Source: B8-G4 sp033720735 (GTDB lineage: Bacteria > Bacteroidota > Bacteroidia > Chitinophagales > Saprospiraceae). From it: 18,922 nucleotides of DNA. The notes under the pieces were generated by a model that searched no databases, was not told the DNA's origin, and was given only the letters and a program-made list of their open reading frames with translations. Shown piece by piece: positions 6,335-13,713 of this stretch (positions within the stretch are counted from its first letter, which is position 1; each line of letters starts with the position of its first letter). The DNA lies in contig JAWWBX010000054.1 in assembly GCA_033720735.1 (NCBI GenBank), positions 1 through 18,922 of the forward strand, read 5' to 3'. The position numbers and the translations under genes were made by a program.

Positions 6335-8629
6335 CTAACTATCGCTTTTTGTCGCCGCATTCACCTCCAGCCTCAGGTTGTCGGCCTTCTGCTTCAGGCG
6401 TGCCAACAACTGCTTGAACCCGCTGTGGTCGTGGATACGGGCAAAAATGGGATGGTTCTGCGCAGTCTTGTAATCCATCCAGCCATGCTCGGCGGCAAGG
6501 GACAAATGTGATATCGCCTCCTGGACATTGCCCAATTCCGAATGGATGCCGGCCCTGATGATCTCGGTCATCTGCCGGTATTTCGGTCCTGATTGATCCA
6601 GTTCGTCAAGTTCTGCCAGGATGGCATCCCACTGACCGGACCCCATACTCTGTCCGTTCTTGTACTCGTTGTAGGTCTTCAGACTCTTGACCATCACGCG
6701 TTCTGCACGCTCCGATTCAGGAAGTTGCTCCAGGGCCTGGTCAAAGTGCCGGGCAGCATCCCCCCAATTCCCGTCAAACATTTCGATATCGCCAAGTATC
6801 TGATAGGCCTGGGGATTTTCGGGCATTGCCTCAATGGCTTTACGCGTGTGCTGCCGGGCACTTTCCAGGTGCCCCTGCCGCAATTCTACGACACCCTTCA
6901 TCAACTGCAGGCTTGGTGCTTCGGGGTGAATGTCAAGCCCTTTGTCCAGAAGCGCTTGCGCCTGGACTTCATCTCCAAGCTCAAGGTAAATGTCTGCCAT
7001 GTTCATGATCGAACTGGGCACCCCCTTGTTCATGTTCATGGTGCGGTGCGCCCACTTCGCGGCCTCCTTGATGTTCCCTTTCTGCCGCTCGATTACCCCC
7101 AGATTGTTGGCCGCCATGTCGTTGTTGGGATCCAGTTGAAGGGCCTGTTCATACTGGACGATGGCCCGATCGGTCTCGCCCTGGTACTGGTATGCCAGCC
7201 CCAGCGCCTTGTACCCCTCGGACAGTTTTGGATCGGCTTCGATGGCCCGTGCGCTCATCAGGATCGCCGTGTCCAGATACGCCTGGTTCATCCCGTTGTG
7301 GTAGGCTTTCTGTGCGTACGCATCGCCGAGTCCTGCAAGGGCGTACGCATAGTCCGGATCGATCTGGAGCGCCTTGTAGAACAACCAGATCGCTTCATCA
7401 TTGCTCTCTGCCGTGTACTCGCGGTACTTCTTCCTGCCCTTCAGATACACGTCGTAGGCCGTATAGTTCTTGGCGGGCTGAGCCTGCAGTTCCTGCCTTT
7501 CAGCTGGCGAAAGTTCGGTCTTCAACTGCGATGCGATGTCCTCCGCCACCTGACTCTGCACGTCAAAAATGTCGGTGAGCTTCTGGTCGTAGGTATGCGC
7601 CCACAAATGCTCGTCATTGCGTCCGTCGATGAGCTGGGCCACAATGCGCACGCGGTCTCCCGAGCGGCGCACACTCCCCTCCAGGATATAATCGACATTT
7701 AGCTCGCGGGCGATCTGCCGGGTACCCTTCACTTTCCCTTTGTACTGCATAACAGACGTGCGGGAGGTAACGCTCAATCCCTCGATCCGTGACAGTTTGG
7801 TCAGGATATCCTCTGTCATTCCGTCGCTGAAGTACTCGTTGTCCGGCTCGCTACTCATATTCTCAAAGGGCAGGACAGCGATGGCCACCCGCCCGTCATC
7901 CGCCGGTGCCGGGGCTAGCACATCCGAGAGACGCCATACAGCCACCAGCCCGAGCAGGACGATCAGCCCGATCGCACCCCAGCGTGAGATCGCCTGACGC
8001 CGCCGGCGCTTCTGTCGCAAATTGTAGCGACGCACCGCTTCCGAGCGCTCTGCCGCCACCGAAACATTGATCTTCTGCGAAAGCTCGCGGACCATTGCGA
8101 TATCGGCAGCATTGGGGAAGGCTACCTGCTTGTCCTGAATGGCAAACAGTTCGAGATCCTCATCAATATTCTTGAAGCGGTAAACGCCCAACGATTTTGC
8201 CTTCAACCAGGGATGATTTCTGATCTCCTGGTACACCTTGTTCGAAATGAAGATCCCACCAGGGTTGCAGACCGGTTCGATCCGTGCCGCGACATTGACC
8301 CCATGGCCATACACTTCCGTATCGTCGTAGTGGATATCACCCAGGTGGATCCCGATGCGCAACGGCACCTGCGGGTAGGTCTTGAGTTCGCGCTGCATGC
8401 TGATGGCGCATTCGACCGCCGAAACAGCACTGTCGAATACGCTGAGGGTGCCATCACCAAAGTACTGGACAATGCGTCCCTGATAGTGTCCGATACTTTT
8501 TTCGAACACGGCTTTGTGCCGGTCGCGGATCAACCGCCCCTGATCTTCATTTTGCTGCATGACAGCGGAGTACCCGACGATGTCGGTAAACATGATCGCT
8601 GCCAGTTTTCGGTGTCCTTGTCTCGCCAT
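6335..8629 (-). CDS. Class III adenylate/guanylate cyclase-like protein with TM, TolB-like and TPR domains
   Basis: The 764-residue protein starts with a class III cyclase homology domain (about 8-165): metal Asp D16 in AIMFTDIVGYS, D59 in QYFGDGTLSVF, and N112/R116 in VYGHGVNVAARIEP. A basic patch (RQKRRRR, about 206-211) precedes one transmembrane helix (about 217-232). After it comes a TolB/FlgO-like region (about 248-370; AIAVLPFENMSSEPDNEYFSDGM) and then TPR repeats to the end (about 385-745). The cyclase domain is cytoplasmic; the TolB-like and TPR part would lie across the membrane. By spacing, the purine-selecting positions (Lys and Asp in adenylate cyclases) are Q55 and E105, so product identity, or even activity, is uncertain. 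The start ATG opens directly into the domain. It is monocistronic, convergent with ku and divergent from the TPR operon. A family of this architecture is common in Bacteroidota; its ligand is unknown. Confidence 0.9.
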   Translation of the reverse strand: MARQGHRKLAAIMFTDIVGYSAVMQQNEDQGRLIRDRHKAVFEKSIGHYQGRIVQYFGDGTLSVFDSAVSAVECAISMQRELKTYPQVPLRIGIHLGDIHYDDTEVYGHGVNVAARIEPVCNPGGIFISNKVYQEIRNHPWLKAKSLGVYRFKNIDEDLELFAIQDKQVAFPNAADIAMVRELSQKINVSVAAERSEAVRRYNLRQKRRRRQAISRWGAIGLIVLLGLVAVWRLSDVLAPAPADDGRVAIAVLPFENMSSEPDNEYFSDGMTEDILTKLSRIEGLSVTSRTSVMQYKGKVKGTRQIARELNVDYILEGSVRRSGDRVRIVAQLIDGRNDEHLWAHTYDQKLTDIFDVQSQVAEDIASQLKTELSPAERQELQAQPAKNYTAYDVYLKGRKKYREYTAESNDEAIWLFYKALQIDPDYAYALAGLGDAYAQKAYHNGMNQAYLDTAILMSARAIEADPKLSEGYKALGLAYQYQGETDRAIVQYEQALQLDPNNDMAANNLGVIERQKGNIKEAAKWAHRTMNMNKGVPSSIMNMADIYLELGDEVQAQALLDKGLDIHPEAPSLQLMKGVVELRQGHLESARQHTRKAIEAMPENPQAYQILGDIEMFDGNWGDAARHFDQALEQLPESERAERVMVKSLKTYNEYKNGQSMGSGQWDAILAELDELDQSGPKYRQMTEIIRAGIHSELGNVQEAISHLSLAAEHGWMDYKTAQNHPIFARIHDHSGFKQLLARLKQKADNLRLEVNAATKSDS

Positions 8630-8648
8630 GCAGGAGTCAGCTTGTCTC

Positions 8649-8656
8649 CAAAGTTA
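8649..8656 (-). promoter_or_regulatory. Possible -7 box for the cyclase gene
   Basis: The minus strand reads TAACTTTG, a full match to the Bacteroidota -7 consensus TAnnTTTG, about 20 bases before the cyclase ATG. I find no TTTG at the expected -33 distance, so support is partial. Confidence 0.3.
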
Positions 8657-8918
8657 GTCAATTCGGGTTTCGCGAACCGGTCGCCAACCACGCTTGCAGC
8701 CGTTATTGTGTGCACGTTGCCGCAGATGCGCAGTCAATAGCATAAACTGATTTTTGCATCTCTGTGTTGCATCACACCCGCCCCCATTTTCCACATATTG
8801 ACCAACGGCCCACATGCCTCGACGATACACTGTGGGTCGACCACCAGAAGTCCGGTGAGCGGCTGCCTGTTTTGTCTCATTTTTCCTCGTCGCCATGGCC
8901 TGAATCATTGGTTCTGTG

Positions 8919-8950
8919 GTTGGTTACGTATTACATATGTTCTAAATTTG
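8919..8950 (+). promoter_or_regulatory. Bacteroidota-type promoter of the TPR operon
   Basis: TAAATTTG at 8943-8950 matches the -7 consensus TAnnTTTG exactly. GTTG at 8919-8922, 20 bases upstream, matches three of four bases of the -33 element TTTG. Transcription would start near 8957, giving a leader of about 60 bases before the ATG at 9019. This supports the 9019 start over longer in-frame starts. Confidence 0.5.
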
Positions 8951-9018
8951 GCGTTTGGCGGGTGCGGTATACATATCTTGTCATCAGACCCGGTTTTTCG
9001 ACCAACAGCATATTGCGA

Positions 9019-9615
9019 ATGGCCAAGTTGATTCAGTTTTCTTCCGAACATGCACGGCGACGTGATCTCAAGCGCGCAGGAAAGCAGGAAATACTCGAGC
9101 GCTCCGGCCAGCTCAATCTCTTTGACGCACGCAAACAGAAGGCGGGAGACGTACAGCCAATCCTGCATTTCTCCAACATCTTTGTCAAGGCACTCTACCT
9201 GGATGAAATGGGGCATCCCCAGGCCGAAGAAGCGTATCTGGAGGCCATTGAGAAGCAGGTGCGGACCGCTGATGCCTGGTGCAACCTGGCGATTATCTAC
9301 GCCTCGCGTGCAGAAGATCTCAAAGCCATCGATGCGCTGACGACCGCACTGACCCTCGCACCGCGCCACGCCTTGTGCCACTATAATCTTGCCAACATCT
9401 ACCTGGACCATGGCAACCTCAACCTGGCGCGCCTGCACTACGAGATCGCCCGCGAGATCGACCCGGAATTCCCGGAAGTCTTCTTCAACCTGGGTTTGGT
9501 GTACCTCATCCGTGGTCATCGCAGCAAGGCAGTGGATATGCTGCAACGATACGAGGAGCTGATGCCTGGCGGCCTGGATGAGCTCTCGGAGTACCTCAAG
9601 GATATGGAAGGCTGA
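9019..9615 (+). CDS. Tetratricopeptide repeat protein
   Basis: The 198-residue product has a short N-terminal segment (MAKLIQFSSEHARRRDLKRAG) and an ERSGQLNLFD motif. It is followed by about four TPR units (about 50-185), such as AWCNLAIIYASRAEDLKAIDAL, ALCHYNLANIYLDHGNLNLA and VFFNLGLVYLIRGHRSKAVDML. TPRs form helical scaffolds for protein-protein contacts; there is no signal peptide or TM segment, so it is probably cytosolic. I start at the ATG at 9019 because it follows the candidate promoter and opens the first soluble segment; upstream in-frame codons from 8764 look non-coding. The stop is 5 bases before the GTG of the membrane protein gene, so the two are almost certainly co-translated and may act together. 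The partner is unknown. Confidence 0.88.
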   Translation: MAKLIQFSSEHARRRDLKRAGKQEILERSGQLNLFDARKQKAGDVQPILHFSNIFVKALYLDEMGHPQAEEAYLEAIEKQVRTADAWCNLAIIYASRAEDLKAIDALTTALTLAPRHALCHYNLANIYLDHGNLNLARLHYEIAREIDPEFPEVFFNLGLVYLIRGHRSKAVDMLQRYEELMPGGLDELSEYLKDMEG

Positions 9616-9620
9616 TCACC

Positions 9621-11393
9621 GTGCAGGCGCAGGTACGGCCCCGACAAGACCAGGAGCGCCTGTGGGTTGACATCGGCACCCACGTGTTTTTCCTGGCAAT
9701 CCTCGTCCTGGCGATCGTTTCATGTCGTGAGCGTTTGTTTGCCGACTCCGGCTACTATCTGTTCCATACCCTCAACACGGGCCACTTCTGGATTGAACAC
9801 GGCCGATTCGTGCTGGCGTTGTCACAAGTCGCACCGTTGATCGGTGCCTCGCTGGGTCTGAATCTTGACCAGGTCCTGGTCCTTTACTCAGCCGGACACG
9901 TCCTGTTTTGCTACCTCGTCTATCTGCTGGCGCGCTTCCGCTACCGGGCCACGTACGCCGGTCCATACCTGGTGCTCATTCAAACCCTCGGCATCGCCAG
10001 TGGCTGGTTTGCACCGATGTTTGAATTGTACTACGGGGCCGCATTGCTGATCCTGATCGACATCCTGTTGCGCCGTCAGATACACCATTGGCCGGACTGG
10101 GCGCTATTGATCACCGTGACCAGTCTGACCCTCAGCAGCCATCCCATGGCCTTTGTGCTCGTCGGCATGGTGCTGCTGTTTCACTGGCTTGATGTCAGAC
10201 AGATCAACAAAAAGAATGTGAGCATCGCTGTCCTCATGCTCATCATTGCAGCGATCAAGGCGCTTTTCGCCTCCGGCTACGAACAGGCGCGCATGGAGCA
10301 GGTGTGGAAGGTGATCGATGAAAACCCGCTGGGACCAGCCTACTGGCTCGATGTCGCAGGACTTTTGCTGCAATGGTATGTCCCCGTTCTACTCATGATC
10401 GTTGCCGTGCTCGTACGATTGATCCGGCAAGGCAAAAGCATGCACTGGATGCTTGTCCTGATTAGCACGTTCGGGCTCATCTTTCTCGCTGTACTGCAGA
10501 ACTACGGGACGGAACACACCCGCTATCAGGAACAGGCCTACTTTCCATTGTCGGTCATGGCAACATACGTCTGCGTGCGATACCTGTTTTTACACCTCTC
10601 CATGACCGGGCGTCGTATGGCCTGGCTTGGGCTGGCGTTACTGGTCATGTGGAAAATCTGGATTATCGAGCGGGAATGGGGTGCCTTCCGGTTGCGCACC
10701 GACACCATCGAGCGCCTGGTCGCCGTCGCACAGGAACGCCCGGGGACCAAATTCGTGATCGATGAATACAACGTAAGCCTTCCCACCGGTCCTGGACCAA
10801 ACTGGTCATACGGCATTGAATCACTGCTCTTGTCGGCAGCCGACGGGCATCAGAAAACGGTGACAGTTTGCCTGGATTCAGACATGGCGGCACGCAACAA
10901 TGCCGATCGGATCACACCCGACGAGTTCCTGTTGAGAAAGTGGGATATCCTGCCCATCGATGACCTCAATGCCCGTTGGTTTCAGCTCGATCGATCGACT
11001 TACGCCCATCTCAACGCCCAGCGAGTCGTGATCGATACAATTGACCACTTGCTCGGCAACGCAGAGCTACGGATCGATGGCCCCAAAGCCTGTCTGCCAC
11101 GCGACCGGATCTGTTACCTGCCTGTCACGGTGCGGAATCATTCAACGGAGACGCTGTACGCCAGCCAGGCGAATCAGTTGCTCCTCTCCTACCATTGGAT
11201 GCATGGGGATACGATAGTGACGTGGGATGGTCTGCGCACACCACTTGAGTCAGACGTTATAGATATCTATGCACAGACCATGGCCATCCGCACCCCGGCG
11301 CGTGCTGGCCGCTATACCCTGGTGCTTGACCTGGTAGCAGAGCACCGTGGTTGGCTGGGCGCAGACTGCAGAATGGACGTGAACATTCAATAA
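9621..11393 (+). CDS. Multi-pass membrane protein, GT-C-like with C-terminal beta-sandwich domain
   Basis: The 590-residue product starts with GTG at 9621. It has about nine to ten hydrophobic segments between residues 19 and 355 (for example HVFFLAILVLAIVS, WALLITVTSLTLSS, LLLQWYVPVLLMIVAVLV, MAWLGLALLVMWKIWII), then a soluble part of about 230 residues. After TM1 comes ADSGYYLFHTLNTGHFW, with acidic D42 where GT-C glycosyltransferases carry their catalytic acid. The last about 120 residues, with LLLSYHWMHGDTIVTWDGLR and GRYTLVLDLVAEHRGWLG, resemble a beta-sandwich found at the ends of several polysaccharide-synthesis proteins. A lipid-linked sugar transferase or a cell-surface glycan role is plausible, but I see no exact family match. 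It is the second gene of a tight operon with the TPR protein (5-base gap) and an ABM-fold protein (7-base gap). Confidence 0.75.
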   Translation: MQAQVRPRQDQERLWVDIGTHVFFLAILVLAIVSCRERLFADSGYYLFHTLNTGHFWIEHGRFVLALSQVAPLIGASLGLNLDQVLVLYSAGHVLFCYLVYLLARFRYRATYAGPYLVLIQTLGIASGWFAPMFELYYGAALLILIDILLRRQIHHWPDWALLITVTSLTLSSHPMAFVLVGMVLLFHWLDVRQINKKNVSIAVLMLIIAAIKALFASGYEQARMEQVWKVIDENPLGPAYWLDVAGLLLQWYVPVLLMIVAVLVRLIRQGKSMHWMLVLISTFGLIFLAVLQNYGTEHTRYQEQAYFPLSVMATYVCVRYLFLHLSMTGRRMAWLGLALLVMWKIWIIEREWGAFRLRTDTIERLVAVAQERPGTKFVIDEYNVSLPTGPGPNWSYGIESLLLSAADGHQKTVTVCLDSDMAARNNADRITPDEFLLRKWDILPIDDLNARWFQLDRSTYAHLNAQRVVIDTIDHLLGNAELRIDGPKACLPRDRICYLPVTVRNHSTETLYASQANQLLLSYHWMHGDTIVTWDGLRTPLESDVIDIYAQTMAIRTPARAGRYTLVLDLVAEHRGWLGADCRMDVNIQ

Positions 11394-11400
11394 TTCTTTT

Positions 11401-11712
11401 ATGATTGCTCGAATCTGGCACGGCTGGACCACCCCCGACAATGCTTCGGCATATGAAACCTTACTGCGTAACGAGATCTTCGCGATGATCTCCGATATGC
11501 AGATAGCCGGGTATTACGGCATTGAATTGCTGCGGAGAGACCGGGAGCATGAGGTTGAATTTATCACCATCATGCATTTCGCATCCCTGGAGGCCGTGAT
11601 CTCGTTTGCCGGCGAGGAATATGAGCATGCATTTGTCCCAGAGGCAGCCAGAATGCTGCTGAAGCGGTACGACAGGCTGTCTCAGCACTACGAGGTGCTG
11701 GAGAGGCGATGA
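11401..11712 (+). CDS. Antibiotic biosynthesis monooxygenase (ABM) superfamily protein
   Basis: The 103-residue product has the size and pattern of a dimeric alpha/beta-barrel ABM-like protein. It has a first strand MIARIWHGWTTPDNASAYE, a middle strand GYYGIELLRRDREHEVEFITIMHF, then SLEAVISFAGEEYEHAFVPEAARMLL and a last strand with HYEVLE. Members include heme-degrading and quinol monooxygenases and many uncharacterised proteins; no reaction can be assigned here. It starts 7 bases after the stop of the membrane protein gene and is the last gene of that operon. Its stop is only 6 bases from the stop of the convergent proC gene, so the two transcripts must overlap at their 3' ends. Confidence 0.85.
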   Translation: MIARIWHGWTTPDNASAYETLLRNEIFAMISDMQIAGYYGIELLRRDREHEVEFITIMHFASLEAVISFAGEEYEHAFVPEAARMLLKRYDRLSQHYEVLERR

Positions 11713-11718
11713 CGTGTT

Positions 11719-12510
11719 CTAGTCGGCGATCTTGTTGTACGATGCGACGATCCCCTTGATCAATGAGGAACTGAACCCGGCATGCTCCATTTCGTTGAGA
11801 CCAACGATGGTGCAGCCCTTGGGCGTCGTCACTTTGTCGATCTCCTGCTCCGGATGTTCATTGCGCTGGACCAACAGCTCAGCCGCACCTTTCACGGTCT
11901 GACTGGCAATACGCGTGGCCGATTCTGCCGAGAATCCGATCTGGATCCCGCCCTGGATCATGGCCCTGATGAACCGGAGCGCATAGGCGATACCGCAGGC
12001 ACCGAGGATGGTTGCCGCTTCCATCAGGTGTTCGTCGATCATCAGGGTGGATCCGATGCTGTCGAACAACTGCGTGACCAGTGCGACCTCCTCCTCATTG
12101 GCGTTGTCATGGCAAAGGCAGGTGATCGACTCGTTGACATGCGTGGCGGTATTCGGCATCGCCCGGAAGATGGACAAGGTCGGGCCGGTCAGTTTGCGCA
12201 TGGCCTCAATGGTGACGCCCGTGGCTGCCGAGACCAGGATGTCATGCTCATGGTCGATGGCTTCGGCGATCTCCGCGAGCACCTTGTCGACATTGTACGG
12301 TTTCACTGCGAGGATGATGAGGTCGGCCTGCCGGGCCGCCAGCTTGTTGTCAGAGGTCACGGTCACCCCGCGGTCGGCGAGATGGGCGATGGCCTTCAGA
12401 TTCCGGCGGGTGGCGATGATCTGTGGTGAAATACCGGGTGCATCCAGGAGTCCTTCGACAATGGAAAGCCCCAGGTTGCCGCAACCGATAAGAGCGATGG
12501 TCTTGTTCAT
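11719..12510 (-). CDS. proC: Pyrroline-5-carboxylate reductase
   Basis: ProC reduces pyrroline-5-carboxylate to L-proline with NAD(P)H, the last step of proline synthesis in the cytosol. The 263-residue protein has the Rossmann nucleotide-binding motif at the N-terminus (IALIGCGNLG, residues 5-14) and LIILAVKPYNVDKVL. It continues with SAATGVTIEAM, the FRAMPNTA motif, and the C-terminal dimerisation helices including GSTLMIDEHLMEAAT and VTTPKGCTIVGL (usually a VTSPGGTT-type motif). Length is normal (about 265), so the gene is intact. On its own strand it lies 46 bases downstream of the stop of STAND gene A. Part of the composite repeat (12539-12566) sits in that gap, with TACCTTTA, a seven-of-eight match to the -7 consensus, close to its start. 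It is a housekeeping gene, probably not functionally tied to the CHAT-STAND genes. Confidence 0.95.
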   Translation of the reverse strand: MNKTIALIGCGNLGLSIVEGLLDAPGISPQIIATRRNLKAIAHLADRGVTVTSDNKLAARQADLIILAVKPYNVDKVLAEIAEAIDHEHDILVSAATGVTIEAMRKLTGPTLSIFRAMPNTATHVNESITCLCHDNANEEEVALVTQLFDSIGSTLMIDEHLMEAATILGACGIAYALRFIRAMIQGGIQIGFSAESATRIASQTVKGAAELLVQRNEHPEQEIDKVTTPKGCTIVGLNEMEHAGFSSSLIKGIVASYNKIAD

Positions 12511-12538
12511 AGGTCTTGCGATCTGGGGGTAAAGGTAA

Positions 12539-12566
12539 GGCTAGGTGGCAACTAAGTCACTCGACC
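12539..12566. repeat. Composite GGCTAGGTGGCA repeat, copy at the end of gene A
   Basis: GGCTAGGTGGCAACTAAGTC followed by ACTCGAC. It aligns with 17570-17594 (GGCTAGGTGGCAGCTAGTCC then TCGAC) with one substitution and two single-base gaps over about 26 bases, and its first half with 17674-17686. It overlaps the last codons and the stop of the STAND gene (stop at 12557-12559, minus strand). The same repeat lies just upstream of gene C, 5 kb away, in the same orientation. Confidence 0.7.
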
Positions 12567-13711
12567 TCCTCCCCGAACCTCCTGAGCAACCGGATCCGGT
12601 AAAATTCATCCAGGCAGTACTCGAGCTGGTCCTCGGAGATCCGGCGGTTGGGTGGCAGGTCGGCGAGAATCGACTCGGGTGTCATATTGCGCTTGGTGCC
12701 ATCCTCAGTAACGAGGGTAAACAGCACTTCCAGCGGTATGCCTTCGGGTTTTTTCAGTCCCCGCGCGCGCAATCCTTCCTCCACCTGTTGCATCTGTTCG
12801 TCCAGGAAAAGCGACAGGACATTCTGCATCGGTCCAACCTTCTCGATCAGTTCGGGATCAAAAACGATCTGATCGAGGGCCTCGATCTCTTCGTCGGTGG
12901 TGGCTCCCTGCCGTTTGGCATCGCGCCGCCAGAGGCGGTCCATGTAGACCTGCAGGTTGGTGAGGTCGACGCCTTCGCGCCTGGTGCGCAGGTTGTCGAG
13001 GATGGCCGGCACCGTGACTTGCTTGTCGTCAATACGGATGCCTCCATACCGCGCCGTGCCGGTGATCACCTTGGCCAGGTTGCGGTCGTTCATCTTTTCG
13101 ATGCGCAGCCGGTTGTCGAAAAGTGGCGGCACAATTTTCTCGAATTCAGATAAATAGGCAATGTATTCTTCCCGAATGATAATAAGGATCTTGCACTGGA
13201 GCCGGGCACTCAATAGTTCTTTGACTGTCTCGTGAAATTCTGCTTGCTCCTCGTGACTGCCCATGATGTACAGTTCTTCAAACTGGTCGAAGATGAGATA
13301 GACCGGTCGATATACCCTGAAGTACAGATCCTGGATCATGGCCGGAATGGACTGCCCCTCCCGGTTCCTGTAGTTGATGATCTTCCTGGCCGTTTCGCTG
13401 GGATGCCCCCCCTCCCCTTCCTGGCCGTTTTGGTTGAGTATGACGGCTGTCGCCAGCTGATCCTGCAGGGACTTATTGATATTACTCGATCGCCGGACCA
13501 GCAGCGGCAACCAGTCGGTGTCGTGAAATTGATTGGCCAGTCCGCACATGACCAGGCTGGTCTTGCCAGTACCGGAGCCACCGTAGACGAGGACCAGGTT
13601 TGATGCATGGACCGCATTGAACAATTGACCCGTTTCCTTGTCACGCCCAAAGAACCGGTCTTTGTCCGCTTTTTCGAATGAGTCCAGAAATTTAAATGGA
13701 TTCCTGGCCAT
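12557..13711 (-). CDS. STAND-type (nSTAND1-like) P-loop ATPase, truncated before its winged helix (gene A)
   Basis: The 384-residue protein is the ATPase switch module of a STAND protein. It has FFGRDKET at 20-27, Walker A GGSGTGKTS at 44-52 (K50), Walker B YLIFDQFEEL at 138-147 (D142), and a sensor-like arginine R180 in IIIREEY. A helical region follows, with an LTNLQVYMDRLWRR segment. It ends with DEFYRIRLLRRFGEEVE, the strand that in full-length proteins continues into a YELTHDS-type winged-helix element. That element is missing here and is found instead at the very start of gene C. No TM or effector domain is present. The start ATG (13709-13711) is 2 bases after the stop of gene B, so the pair is translationally coupled: CHAT effector first, ATPase second. 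The repeat at 12539-12566 covers its stop. It probably binds ATP and couples a sensor to the CHAT protease. Confidence 0.9.
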   Translation of the reverse strand: MARNPFKFLDSFEKADKDRFFGRDKETGQLFNAVHASNLVLVYGGSGTGKTSLVMCGLANQFHDTDWLPLLVRRSSNINKSLQDQLATAVILNQNGQEGEGGHPSETARKIINYRNREGQSIPAMIQDLYFRVYRPVYLIFDQFEELYIMGSHEEQAEFHETVKELLSARLQCKILIIIREEYIAYLSEFEKIVPPLFDNRLRIEKMNDRNLAKVITGTARYGGIRIDDKQVTVPAILDNLRTRREGVDLTNLQVYMDRLWRRDAKRQGATTDEEIEALDQIVFDPELIEKVGPMQNVLSLFLDEQMQQVEEGLRARGLKKPEGIPLEVLFTLVTEDGTKRNMTPESILADLPPNRRISEDQLEYCLDEFYRIRLLRRFGEEVE

Positions 13712-13713
13712 GG

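Larger units (their letters stand above)
8630..9018. other. 389-bp divergent promoter region
   Basis: It lies between the minus-strand cyclase and the plus-strand TPR operon. It contains a good candidate promoter for the TPR operon (8919-8950) and a partial one for the cyclase (TAACTTTG on the minus strand, 8656 to 8649). A frame runs into the TPR gene from 8764 but shows no family signal and would place the promoter inside a coding region. No RNA gene is apparent. Confidence 0.6.

Noticed and set aside
6593..7702. Plus-strand 369-codon open frame
   Set aside because: It lies wholly antisense to the TPR part of the cyclase gene, whose frame has clear domains. The antisense product shows no family signal and is rich in residues expected from reversed TPR codons.
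12545..13153. Plus-strand 202-codon open frame over the STAND gene, and similar ones at 13990-14481, 16168-16737 and 16990-17553
   Set aside because: All are antisense to genes A, B or C, whose domain motifs are unambiguous.
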